Shown: positions 18,208 to 26,827 of the stretch, piece after piece
Numbering within the stretch: position 1 is the first letter of the stretch
How the letters are laid out: each line of letters opens with the position of its first letter
Origin: an uncultured Lachnospiraceae bacterium
GTDB taxonomy: Bacteria > Bacillota > Clostridia > Lachnospirales > Lachnospiraceae
Direction: 5' to 3'
Length of the DNA stretch: 35,045 bases
Assembly (NCBI GenBank): GCA_944382125.1
Contig: CALWMV010000010.1
Location: forward strand, 1-35,045
Notes under the pieces: model-generated
What the model was told of the DNA's origin: nothing
What the model saw: the letters and a program-made list of their open reading frames with translations, nothing else
Database searches by the model: none
Program-made: the position numbers and the translations under genes

Positions 18208-18264
18208 AAAAAAGGAGCTGCTGCCCATGGATGAAACTCATCTGTTCTGCAGCAGCTCCTTTTT
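18208..18264. terminator. Bidirectional terminator
   Basis: AAAAAAGGAGCTGCTGC (18208-18224) pairs with GCAGCAGCTCCTTTTT (18249-18264). T runs exist on both strands, so it can end both the plus-strand transcripts and the minus-strand gene at 18279-18857. Confidence 0.88.
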
Positions 18265-18278
18265 ATATCATCAAGATA

Positions 18279-18857
18279 TCAAAGGGTATCATCGGATACA
18301 GTTGCACTTTCGTGCTTCTCCTCATCATCAGAAGCCTCTGCCTCTGCTTCGGGAGCCTCATCATCTGCGGCCTCAGCCTCCATGAGCTCCTCGTCCTCGA
18401 AGAGATCCTCAGTCTCATCGGACTTCCACATGCCGCTGAGCTTCTCTGCAGCTTCGGAAATGCTGTCGGCTATATCGTCCTTCATATCCTTGAAGTTGCC
18501 GAGCACCTCTTCCTTTGCAGCCTCGGGGTCTTCGTCATACTTGGCCTTGATGTCCTTTACCGTATCCACGGTGGTCTTGCCGGCAACCATGGCCACGCTT
18601 CCGGCATCCTTTGCCATACGGCCTGCAGCCTTTGCAAGATCCCCTGCAGCCTCCTTTACTCCGGAGCCTGACTTTATGGATACATAGGTGCGCTTTGCGG
18701 CGTCCTTTGCAGACATGGAGCTGTCCTTGAGATTATAGAGGTCAGGCTGAGCAGCCTCCTTGAAATCCGTATAATCCTTGAGATACTTGACAGCTACGGC
18801 TGCAACTGCGGCCACGGCTGCCAGACTGAAATATTTACCAAATCCGCGTTTTGACAT
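18279..18857 (-). CDS. Hypothetical membrane-anchored helical protein with acidic tail
   Basis: The 192-residue protein has a hydrophobic Ala/Val helix at residues 10-24 that could be an anchor or signal. A long amphipathic helical part rich in Ala, Lys and Asp with 11-residue-like periodicity follows (KEAAGDLAKAAGRMAKDAGS). The C-terminus is a strongly acidic Glu/Asp/Ala tail (about 145-192). The composition resembles apolipoprotein-like or YtxH/LEA-type proteins; no family is certain. GAGAGG precedes the start. It lies 66 nt downstream of cdd on the same strand and ends in a strong terminator. Confidence 0.75.
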   Translation of the reverse strand: MSKRGFGKYFSLAAVAAVAAVAVKYLKDYTDFKEAAQPDLYNLKDSSMSAKDAAKRTYVSIKSGSGVKEAAGDLAKAAGRMAKDAGSVAMVAGKTTVDTVKDIKAKYDEDPEAAKEEVLGNFKDMKDDIADSISEAAEKLSGMWKSDETEDLFEDEELMEAEAADDEAPEAEAEASDDEEKHESATVSDDTL

Positions 18858-18923
18858 GATATATTACCTCTCTTGATAATTATTTGCTATCTGTTTATTT
18901 ATCTTTATGCCTTTATCTGCTGC

Positions 18924-19382
18924 TTACATTCCGAGATCTGCCGGCCCGAAGGCGTAGGGATACATATCCTTGAGCTTGAATACCTTATAATCATCGGCGG
19001 AGCGCCCGAGTATGATATCGAACTTTTCCGGATCACAGAATTCCTGCATGACCTGACGGCATACGCCGCAGGGGCCGCTGCTGCCATAGTTTCCGGGAAG
19101 CTTGCCTTCATTTTTGAATTCATCGCTTTCAAGCATCTCTTCAGAACAGCCTACCACGGCTATAGCAGCAAAATCCCTGTATCCCTCGGATACGGCCTTG
19201 AATATGGCGCAGCGCTCGGCGCAGATGGTGGGTGTGTAGGCTGCATTTTCAATATTGACTCCCTGAAATATGGTGCCGTCACTGCAGAGCAGGGCAGCTG
19301 AACAGTGGAAATGCGAATAGGGAGCGTAGGAATCCGGCAGCTTGGCGATGGCCATCTCCAGGAGTTTTCCGTAATCAGTCAT
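18924..19382 (-). CDS. cdd: Cytidine deaminase
   Basis: The 152-residue enzyme deaminates cytidine and deoxycytidine to uridine in pyrimidine salvage. It has the zinc-site motif CAE in TICAERCAIF with the catalytic Glu, and PCGVCRQ supplying the other two Cys ligands. The substrate-site segment NIENAAYTPT is present. The length is a little above the usual 130 because of an insertion near residues 85-95. AAAGGAGG lies 5 nt before the ATG. A small hairpin, TCCCGGC/GCCGGGA (19398-19431), sits just upstream of the ribosome site. It may be read from the promoter of the structured RNA upstream or from its own. Confidence 0.93.
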   Translation of the reverse strand: MTDYGKLLEMAIAKLPDSYAPYSHFHCSAALLCSDGTIFQGVNIENAAYTPTICAERCAIFKAVSEGYRDFAAIAVVGCSEEMLESDEFKNEGKLPGNYGSSGPCGVCRQVMQEFCDPEKFDIILGRSADDYKVFKLKDMYPYAFGPADLGM

Positions 19383-19477
19383 AATAACCTCCTTTTATCC
19401 CGGCAGAATATCCTGACCCCGCAAGCCGGGAATGAATATATCATATAGTGAAAACCCATAGTTTCCGATGATAGATA

Positions 19478-19652
19478 AAAACCCAAGGTGCCGTCGGTTT
19501 ATAAGTGACTCCCAGCTAAAAGCCAGGGTGGGTCTTCTCGGAAGCTGCTTCAGCCATCCGCTCGGAGCGGCCCGACATCCACGCTACAATACCGAAGTCC
19601 CTTATGTCAGATTGTGGAAGTAATTAAATAAACCAAACGCACATCTCAGGCT
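19478..19652 (-). ncRNA. Structured RNA, possible 6S RNA
   Basis: The region between cdd and groES has no gene. On the minus strand a promoter ends near 19659 and a stretch of about 175 nt folds well. There is a distal stem UUUGGUUUAU/AUAAACCGA, then AUAAGGGACU/AGUCACUUAU with one mismatch, then GUGG/CCAC and UCGGG/UCCGA around a CCGCUC/GAGCGG hairpin. A small hairpin, CCCUGGC..GCUGGG, lies on the 3' side of the bubble. UGGGUUUUU ends it. A long rod with a central bubble, a 3'-side mini-hairpin, GAGAAG near the apex and GGCACCUUGGG near the 3' end fit 6S RNA, but I cannot confirm the family. Ends are approximate. Confidence 0.5.
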
Positions 19653-19658
19653 GATTAA

Positions 19659-19687
19659 ATCATAGCATAATTCAGGCCCTGATACAA
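19659..19687 (-). promoter_or_regulatory. Minus-strand promoter for the structured RNA
   Basis: Read on the minus strand, TTGTAT (19687-19682) and TATGAT (19664-19659) are exactly 17 nt apart. Transcription would start near 19652. Confidence 0.6.
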
Positions 19688-19768
19688 GGAAAAAACAAGA
19701 ATGAGGACCTGACGGAGAGGGCCGGGATCACAGTCAGGATGGGACTTTATAGTTTTTTTATAAATATA

Positions 19769-19811
19769 TTAGCACTCAATGCTTGACACTGCTAACATCA
19801 GATGTTACAAT
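19769..19811 (+). promoter_or_regulatory. groESL promoter overlapping a degenerate CIRCE
   Basis: TTAGCACTC, a 9-nt spacer and CACTGCTAA (19769-19795) form a CIRCE operator for HrcA. The right arm has two changes from GAGTGCTAA. TTGACA (19783-19788) and TACAAT (19806-19811), 17 nt apart, form a strong promoter whose -35 lies inside the operator, so HrcA binding would block it. Confidence 0.85.
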
Positions 19812-19902
19812 ATCCCGCGGATAGAGAAAAGCAGGGCCGCAGGAACAGAAAAAAGGATACGGCATGCGATATAGATCTCGATAGTTTAAGGAGGTTTTTA
19901 TA

Positions 19903-20187
19903 ATGAAACTTGTACCGCTTGATGATAAGGTAGTGCTTAAGAAACTGCAGGCAGAGGAGACAACAAAGTCAGGCATAGTCCTCCCCGGTCAGGACAAGGA
20001 GAAGCCCGGTCAGGGTGAGGTCGTAGCGGCAGGCCCCGGCGGAGTGGTTGACGGCAAGGAAGTTAAGATGCAGGTCAAGGTCGGAGATAAGGTCGTTTAT
20101 TCCAAGTATTCCGGAACTGAGATCGAGATAGATGAAGAGAAGTATCTCATCGTAAAGCAGTCTGATATACTTGCTATAATAGAGTGA
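19903..20187 (+). CDS. groES: Co-chaperonin GroES
   Basis: The 94-residue lid of the GroEL folding chamber has the usual N-terminus KLVPLDDKVVLKKLQAEETT, the mobile loop TKSGIVLPGQ and the end EEKYLIVKQSDILAIIE. AAGGAGG precedes the ATG. It is the first gene of the heat-shock operon, with groL 76 nt downstream, under the CIRCE promoter. Confidence 0.98.
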   Translation: MKLVPLDDKVVLKKLQAEETTKSGIVLPGQDKEKPGQGEVVAAGPGGVVDGKEVKMQVKVGDKVVYSKYSGTEIEIDEEKYLIVKQSDILAIIE

Positions 20188-20233
20188 TCGCCATCACAGA
20201 GTGACAGGCTGTATGTTCAGAGCATATAAATAA

Positions 20234-21880
<1,647 letters not shown>

Positions 21881-21943
21881 GGCTTCAGTACTGAGACGGG
21901 ATATGTTACAGCAGATCTCAGTATGGAATTGAACTGAATCAGG

Positions 21944-21990
21944 ATCCCCCTGCGGTGGGCATGACCCATACGCAGGAGGGTCTTTTTTTT
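21944..21990 (+). terminator. Terminator of groESL
   Basis: CCCCCTGCG pairs with CGCAGGAGGG, with an inner GGG/CCC pairing, followed by TCTTTTTTTT. Confidence 0.92.
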
Positions 21991-22001
21991 GACTTCCTGT
22001 A

Positions 22002-22033
22002 AGATTGACATGTTTATGTCAATCTAATATAAT
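22002..22033 (+). promoter_or_regulatory. Consensus promoter with a Rex-like operator
   Basis: TTGACA (22005-22010) and TATAAT (22028-22033) are 17 nt apart, a perfect sigma-A promoter. AGATTGACAT, GTTT and ATGTCAATCT (22002-22025) form a perfect 10-bp inverted repeat covering the -35. Its 18-bp core TTG..A-N4-T..CAA has the form of Clostridial Rex sites (TTGTTAA-N4-TTAACAA), and the rex gene follows. Confidence 0.85.
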
Positions 22034-22081
22034 AAACTTATTCATAAAGCGGGCATCTGCACCGCTTAAGAGGGACAGGAA

Positions 22082-22726
22082 ATGGATCAGAAAGAAAAGA
22101 AGATATCAAAGGCGATCATTCAGAGACTTCCCAGATATTACAGATACCTGGGTGAGCTTATGTCCATAGGAGTGGACCGTATCTCCTCGGGAGATTTTTC
22201 AAAGCTCATGGGAGTGACCGCTTCCCAGATCAGGCAGGATCTCAACAATTTCGGCGGATTCGGACAGCAGGGCTATGGCTACAATGTCGGGAACCTTTAT
22301 GAGGAGATCGGCAAGATACTCGGCATAGACAGGGTCCACAACATTATAGTCATCGGAGCCGGCAACTTCGGAAAGGCCCTGGCAGGATACTCGGATTTTG
22401 AAAAAAGGGGATTCCGTATCAAGGCCCTGTTTGATCAGGACAGTGAAAAGGTAGGCAAGGTCTACAGCGGCATAGAGACCCTACCCATGGAGAGACTTAA
22501 GGATTATATAAAGGAAAACAATATAGAAATAGCTGCCCTTACGGTACCGAAGGATGCGGCCATAGAGCTGGCGGTCATACTCAAGGACACTGGCATAAAG
22601 GGCATCTGGAACTTTGCCCATACCGATCTTGAGGTTCCGGATTCCATAGTAGTAGAGAATGTACACCTTTCCGAGAGCATCATGAGGCTCAGCTACAACA
22701 TGAAGAGCAGGAGCGAAGAGGCCTGA
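22082..22726 (+). CDS. rex: Redox-sensing transcriptional repressor Rex
   Basis: The 214-residue repressor senses the NADH/NAD+ ratio and controls fermentation genes. It has an N-terminal winged helix (AIIQRLPRYYRYLGEL; SQIRQDLNNFGGFGQQGYGY) and a Rossmann domain with IVIGAGNFGKAL (about 90-101). The C-terminal helix for domain swapping is present. AGAGGGACAGGAA precedes the ATG. The promoter palindrome suggests autoregulation. The stop overlaps the acpS start by 1 nt (TGATG), so the two are coupled. Confidence 0.97.
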   Translation: MDQKEKKISKAIIQRLPRYYRYLGELMSIGVDRISSGDFSKLMGVTASQIRQDLNNFGGFGQQGYGYNVGNLYEEIGKILGIDRVHNIIVIGAGNFGKALAGYSDFEKRGFRIKALFDQDSEKVGKVYSGIETLPMERLKDYIKENNIEIAALTVPKDAAIELAVILKDTGIKGIWNFAHTDLEVPDSIVVENVHLSESIMRLSYNMKSRSEEA

Positions 22727-23088
22727 TGATCTACGGGGTCGGAACGGATATCACAGAAATAAAAAGAGTCCTTTCAGCCTGTGAGAAGGAGCATTTCAGG
22801 AACAGGATATTTACGGAACAGGAGCTTCTGGAGGCTCAGAAGGACAGGATGAGGCTGGCTTCGGATTATGCAGCTAAGGAAGCTGTGGCGAAAGCCCTGA
22901 GGACAGGCTTCAGAAGCTTTTCCCCGGGAGAGATAGAGTGTCTAAGGGATGAGCTTGGTGCTCCCTTCATAGTGCTTCATGGCGAAGCAAAGAGGCTTGC
23001 CGATAGTCTTCGGATAAGCCGGATCCATGTAAGCCTCAGCGATACTGATGAAACAGCTCTCGCATTTGCAGTGGCAGAGATTGATTAA
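22726..23088 (+). CDS. acpS: Holo-[acyl-carrier-protein] synthase
   Basis: The 120-residue enzyme moves phosphopantetheine from CoA to acyl carrier protein. It has GVGTDITEIKRV at the start (metal-binding Asp8), FTEQELLEAQ, and DYAAKEAVAKAL with the second metal-site Glu. The end HVSLSDTDETALAFAVAE is typical. It is translated by overlap with rex. CoA supply (coaD) lies about 8 kb away in this window. Confidence 0.95.
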   Translation: MIYGVGTDITEIKRVLSACEKEHFRNRIFTEQELLEAQKDRMRLASDYAAKEAVAKALRTGFRSFSPGEIECLRDELGAPFIVLHGEAKRLADSLRISRIHVSLSDTDETALAFAVAEID

Positions 23089-23155
23089 ATGGCTTTTTGA
23101 TGCTAAAATATATCAGTTATCCCAAAACTTAAGAAGCATTGATTGGAGTTATGAT

Positions 23156-23893
23156 ATGTCAGGACATTCTAAATTTGCAAACATAAGAGCCAAGAAGGAA
23201 AAAAATGACGCTGCAAAGGGCAAGATCTATACCATTATCGGAAGAGAGATAGCCATAGCAGTCAAGGAGGGCGGACCTGATCCCAATAACAACTATAAGC
23301 TCAAGTTCGTGATCCAGAAGGCCAAGGCAGCCAACATGCCCAATGATACCATAGAGAGGGGCATCAAGAAGGCAGCAGGCTCAGGAGAGGGAGAAAATTA
23401 TCAGCAGCTCAGATATGAGGGCTACGGAGTCAATGGAGTGGCCATCATAGTGGAGACTCTGACGGACAACAAGAACCGTACCGCAGCCAATGTCAAGGCG
23501 GCTTTTTCAAAGGGACAGGGCTCCATCGGAAGCCAGGGTTCAGTATCATACATGTTTGACCGCAAGGGACAGATAATCATCGACAAGGAGGAGTGTGAGC
23601 TCTCCGGAGATGACCTTATGATGATAGCCCTCGATGCAGGAGCAGAGGATATCAAGGAGGAAGAGGACAGCTTTGAGATCATAACCGATCCCGATGATTT
23701 TGATAAGGTGCGTATGGCCATGGATGAGGCCGGAGTACCGGTGGCAGAGGCGGAGATCGCCATGATACCCCAGGTAACTGTATCGGTTACCGATGAGCAG
23801 GCTGTTAAGAATCTCAGACGTACCCTTGATCTGCTGGATGAGGACGACGATGTTCAGCAGTATTATACAAACTGGGAAGAGGAAAATGACTGA
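23156..23893 (+). CDS. yebC: YebC/PmpR-family protein
   Basis: The 245-residue protein starts MSGHSKFANIRAKKEKNDAA and contains the family segments KAANMPNDTIERGIKKAAG, YEGYGVNGVAIIVETLTDNKNRT and SVSYMFDRKGQI. Members were long listed as transcription regulators; more recent work links them to ribosomes and translation of difficult motifs. I chose ATG 23156, preceded by TTGGAG, as it matches the family start; an earlier in-frame start would lie inside acpS. It begins 67 nt after acpS. Confidence 0.95.
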   Translation: MSGHSKFANIRAKKEKNDAAKGKIYTIIGREIAIAVKEGGPDPNNNYKLKFVIQKAKAANMPNDTIERGIKKAAGSGEGENYQQLRYEGYGVNGVAIIVETLTDNKNRTAANVKAAFSKGQGSIGSQGSVSYMFDRKGQIIIDKEECELSGDDLMMIALDAGAEDIKEEEDSFEIITDPDDFDKVRMAMDEAGVPVAEAEIAMIPQVTVSVTDEQAVKNLRRTLDLLDEDDDVQQYYTNWEEEND

Positions 23894-23960
23894 TATAGCT
23901 AAGGCATTTATACCGGGTCGCTCAGGCGGCCCGATATTTGAATCAAGGCGGAGGTGATTT

Positions 23961-25172
23961 ATGGGAAGAGGAGGACGGATAGGCAGAGCTGGCGGAGGAT
24001 CGAGAGGCTTTTCCGGAAGAAGCTCTTTTTCTAGGGGCTTTTCATCCCACAGGCCCTCCATGAGGGGACGGGCGCCCCATCCCACAGGCTGGAGCACGGG
24101 GCGGAACGGAGCCCGCATAGGCTCTGACAGCTACGGAAGCCCCGGAAGGTCGGGAGGATTTCCCCTGTGGCCCTTCCTGCTTACCCAGAGACGGCCTACG
24201 GTCATCATCAACAATAATTATGATGATCAAGACCGGAGAAGCTGGCAGGAGCAGAAAAACCAGGATATTTATCAGGATACCGGCACTGCACCTTCAATGA
24301 CAGGACAGGGAAATAGTGGAGGCATATCTTCCGGAACTTACGGCGGCGGCCAGGAAAACAGGCCGGGAGCCAATCAGCCAGGCGGTCAGGGAGGCACGAC
24401 CGCAAAGAGCAGGCCGCCCCTTTCGGATCCTTCCTTCATAGTTATCCTGGTGATAGCCCTTATAGCTGAGATATTCCTTATCAGCAGTGTGTTCGGAAGT
24501 TTTTTCGGAGCAGGGAGCACGCCCAGGGAGCGCCTTTCCGCAGACCTTGTGCATACTTCTCAGAGCTGGTATGAGGACAGGCTTGGATGGATATATGATG
24601 AGGACGAGCTCCTTTCCGGCATGGAGGATTTTTATGAGGAGACCGGAGTCCAGCCCTATCTGCTTATATGCGATAATATGGATGGCTATGGCTATGAGCT
24701 TCCGGATGAGCTTGCAGAGGAGTATCTGGCGGAGCTCTATGGCAGTCTCTTCAGTGATGAGGGACATATGATTTACGCCTTCATGGAGTACATGCCCTCC
24801 TACTATATGACCTTCATATATACAGGCAGTGATGCTGACAGAGTCATGGATGCGGCGGCCAGGGAAGAGATGTTTGAGATCACGGACAGGCTTTATTATG
24901 ATGAGGATCTGACGGACGAAGAGTTTTTCTCAGAGATCTTTTCCGAAACGGCGGATGAGATCATGAAGGACGGAAGAGGTGCCGGACGTTATGTGATACT
25001 CCTGCTTTCGATAGCGATACCGATAGCCATGATCTGGGAATTCCTGAGGCGCAAAAAGAAGTATGAGACCGAGGAAAGAAAGAGAAGGGTAAAGGAGATA
25101 CTGGAGACACCGCTGGAGCCCAGTCAGGATGAAAAGGAGCTCAGGGAAAAATACCTGAGGCCCGGAGAATAA
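23961..25172 (+). CDS. Gly/Arg-rich membrane protein with TPM-like domain
   Basis: The 403-residue protein has a basic Gly/Arg/Ser-rich start (1-65, several RG and GG), then a Gln/Gly-rich linker, a membrane helix at about 157-178, an acidic domain (about 190-340) and a second helix at about 343-362 with a charged cytosolic end. The middle domain (DEDELLSGMEDFYEETGVQP, YLLICDNMDGY) resembles the TPM/YgcG family. Ribosome site GGAGGTGA is near-perfect. A PspA-like gene follows after 47 nt, so the two probably act together at the membrane. RG-rich N-termini can bind nucleic acid or scaffold; that is speculation. Confidence 0.75.
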   Translation: MGRGGRIGRAGGGSRGFSGRSSFSRGFSSHRPSMRGRAPHPTGWSTGRNGARIGSDSYGSPGRSGGFPLWPFLLTQRRPTVIINNNYDDQDRRSWQEQKNQDIYQDTGTAPSMTGQGNSGGISSGTYGGGQENRPGANQPGGQGGTTAKSRPPLSDPSFIVILVIALIAEIFLISSVFGSFFGAGSTPRERLSADLVHTSQSWYEDRLGWIYDEDELLSGMEDFYEETGVQPYLLICDNMDGYGYELPDELAEEYLAELYGSLFSDEGHMIYAFMEYMPSYYMTFIYTGSDADRVMDAAAREEMFEITDRLYYDEDLTDEEFFSEIFSETADEIMKDGRGAGRYVILLLSIAIPIAMIWEFLRRKKKYETEERKRRVKEILETPLEPSQDEKELREKYLRPGE

Positions 25173-25219
25173 GTAAAGAAAAAATAATCATAAATGCAAA
25201 TGTGATCAAGGAGGAACAT

Positions 25220-25897
25220 ATGGCTGGAATATTTGAGAGGATGGCAATGATAGCCAAGGCTAATGTCAATGAGCTTCTGGATAAGTTCGAGGATCCGGAG
25301 AAGATCGTGGATCAGGCCATCATAGACGCCACAGAGGAGTATGCAAGGATCAAGGAGGAGGCTCTCTCCGTACTTGCCAATGAAAAGCTTGCAAAGAAAA
25401 AGCTGGACGGACTTGCTGCAGAGATCACGGAGTGGCATACTATAGCTGCTTCAGCCCTCAAGGCAGGCAATGAGGAGGATGCAAGAAAGGCCCTTGAAAA
25501 GGAAAATGAGGTCAAGATTAAGCATGAATCCCAGAACTCAGCCTATGAGAGCGCAAAGAAGGCCTCTGAGAAGGTAAGGGAGAAGCTTGATGAGATGGAG
25601 GAGGAGATCAATGCCATGAAGCAGAAGGCCTCCGAGATCAAAGCCAAGGCCGTGACCGCAAAGGCTGCCAAGGCTGCTGATTCCGTCTCCAGGATGGGCA
25701 TAGACCAGGGTGCCTTTGAAGCATTTTCCCGTATGGAGGAGAAGGTGGATGAGGAGCTTGCCAAGGCTGAGGCTGCAGAAAGCATGGCCCTTGATAAGGC
25801 TTCCGAGGAGGCGAAGGATCTCCGTGAGAAGTATAAGGCCGGAGCTGCCGACGTAGACAAGGCCCTTTCAGACCTTAAGAAGGAGCTTGGCCTTTGA
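25220..25897 (+). CDS. PspA/IM30-family protein
   Basis: The 225-residue protein is almost wholly coiled coil, with the family start GIFERMAMIAKANVNELLDK (amphipathic helix 0), then PEKIVDQAIIDATEEYARIK. PspA/LiaH/Vipp1 proteins polymerise on damaged membranes in an ESCRT-III-like way. GGAGG lies 5 nt before ATG 25220. The partner gene upstream encodes a TPM-like membrane protein, a pairing that would allow recruitment to the membrane. A repeat and the end of rpmB follow. Confidence 0.92.
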   Translation: MAGIFERMAMIAKANVNELLDKFEDPEKIVDQAIIDATEEYARIKEEALSVLANEKLAKKKLDGLAAEITEWHTIAASALKAGNEEDARKALEKENEVKIKHESQNSAYESAKKASEKVREKLDEMEEEINAMKQKASEIKAKAVTAKAAKAADSVSRMGIDQGAFEAFSRMEEKVDEELAKAEAAESMALDKASEEAKDLREKYKAGAADVDKALSDLKKELGL

Positions 25898-25966
25898 TAT
25901 CTGATGCCAGGCCCTGGATGATATCAAAGCATTATTTTGCTATTGTTTAAAAGAAAGTATTAAAAA

Positions 25967-26032
25967 TGTCTGCCAAAACTGTCGGCACAGGACATCGCAG
26001 AGCGGCAGTCCAAGACGGCAGTTTTACAGACA
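25967..26032 (+). repeat. Dispersed hairpin repeat, copy D
   Basis: TGTCTG/CAGACA pairs at the base (25967-25972 with 26027-26032) with the bulged pyrimidine C at 25973. AAAACTG/CAGTTTT and further pairs follow, then GGAC/GTCC (25990-25993 with 26008-26011) closing the tip GAC-AT-CGC-AGA-GCG-GCA-GTC. The middle stem is unlike copies A-C yet pairs. It lies between the convergent PspA and rpmB genes. Confidence 0.85.
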
Positions 26033-26049
26033 TGAATATTCTTGAAGCA

Positions 26050-26081
26050 ATAAAAAAGCCTTTGGATCTCTCCAAAAGCTT
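26050..26081 (-). terminator. Terminator of rpmB
   Basis: On the minus strand AAGCTTTTGGA, loop GAGA and TCCAAAGGCTT (one U·G pair) are followed by TTTTTTATT. Confidence 0.88.
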
Positions 26082-26095
26082 AATTATCTTATGTC

Positions 26096-26296
26096 TCAGG
26101 CAGTCTTGATGGCTGCTCTCTGAACCTTTCCTGACCTTAAGCATGAGGTACATACATACACTCTCTTATTACCTGCTTCAGTCTGAACGTTGACCTTCTT
26201 GACATTCGGCTTAAAGATCTTATTGGATCTTCTGTGGGAATGGCTTACCTTGTTGCCGAAAAGCACTGACTTCCCGCATACTTCACACTTTGCCAC
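26096..26296 (-). CDS. rpmB: 50S ribosomal protein L28
   Basis: The 66-residue protein has two CxxC motifs (KCEVCGK at the start and VCTSCLRSG near residue 50), the zinc-binding form of L28, with VSHSHRRSNKIFKPNVKKV between. The start is GTG at 26296, 8 nt after AAGGAGG on the minus strand. The longer frame up to 26362 lacks support. It diverges from the yloU-fakA-recG block, an arrangement also known in Bacillus. Confidence 0.96.
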   Translation of the reverse strand: MAKCEVCGKSVLFGNKVSHSHRRSNKIFKPNVKKVNVQTEAGNKRVYVCTSCLRSGKVQRAAIKTA

Positions 26297-26333
26297 GGAT
26301 TGCACCTCCTTACTTAATTTTGACGCAAATGAT

Positions 26334-26362
26334 ATATTAGCAGAAAGCCCTTTAAAATGCAA
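26334..26362 (-). promoter_or_regulatory. Probable rpmB promoter
   Basis: On the minus strand TTGCAT (26362-26357) and TAATAT (26339-26334) are 17 nt apart, about 37 nt before the GTG start. Confidence 0.5.
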
Positions 26363-26370
26363 GCTTTTTA

Positions 26371-26399
26371 TTCACTTTTACTCTGATTTATGTTAGAAT
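26371..26399 (+). promoter_or_regulatory. Probable promoter of the yloU-fakA unit
   Basis: TTCACT (26371-26376) and TAGAAT (26394-26399) are 17 nt apart, about 50 nt before the yloU start. It is divergent from the rpmB promoter. Confidence 0.6.
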
Positions 26400-26450
26400 G
26401 CGGTTAACACGGGGATATTGCCCCCTCAATCATCCAAAATGGAGGAATAT

Positions 26451-26807
26451 ATGAGAGGAAGGATAAGCAACAAACTGGGAGATGTCAACATCTCCGAGGA
26501 TGTTATCGCTACTTATGCGGGATCTGTAGCTGTTGAGTGCTTCGGAGTAGTCGGCATGGCTGTCATCAACATGAAGGACGGTCTGGCATGGCTCCTTAAC
26601 AAGGACACCCTCAACAGGGGCGTCAGCGTCACGATCAAAGACAACGAGGTGTCTCTCAGCATGCATATCATAGTAGCTTATGGTGTCAGCATATCTGCAG
26701 TGGCGGATAATCTCATAGAAAATGTCAGGTATAAGGTCGAGGAGTTTACCGGCATGAAGGTCGGCAGCGTCGAGATATTCGTAGAGGGCGTAAGGCCGAT
26801 AGATTGA
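26451..26807 (+). CDS. yloU: Asp23/Gls24-family protein
   Basis: The 118-residue DUF322 protein has the usual features: NISEDVIATYAGSVAVECFG at the start, then VGMAVINMKDG, and the end VGSVEIFVEGVRPID. Family members are envelope-stress-linked proteins; the function of the copy next to fakA is unknown. GGAGG lies 5 nt before ATG 26451. It is followed by fakA 20 nt later, as in Bacillus. Confidence 0.93.
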   Translation: MRGRISNKLGDVNISEDVIATYAGSVAVECFGVVGMAVINMKDGLAWLLNKDTLNRGVSVTIKDNEVSLSMHIIVAYGVSISAVADNLIENVRYKVEEFTGMKVGSVEIFVEGVRPID

Positions 26808-26827
26808 TCAGGGAGGATACCCACAGT

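Noticed and set aside
18873..19301. Plus-strand frame opposite cdd
   Set aside because: It lies opposite the recognised cytidine deaminase and has no family features.
19398..19652. T-box or common metabolite riboswitch upstream of cdd
   Set aside because: No T-box sequence and no core of purine, TPP, FMN, SAM, lysine or cobalamin riboswitches is visible.
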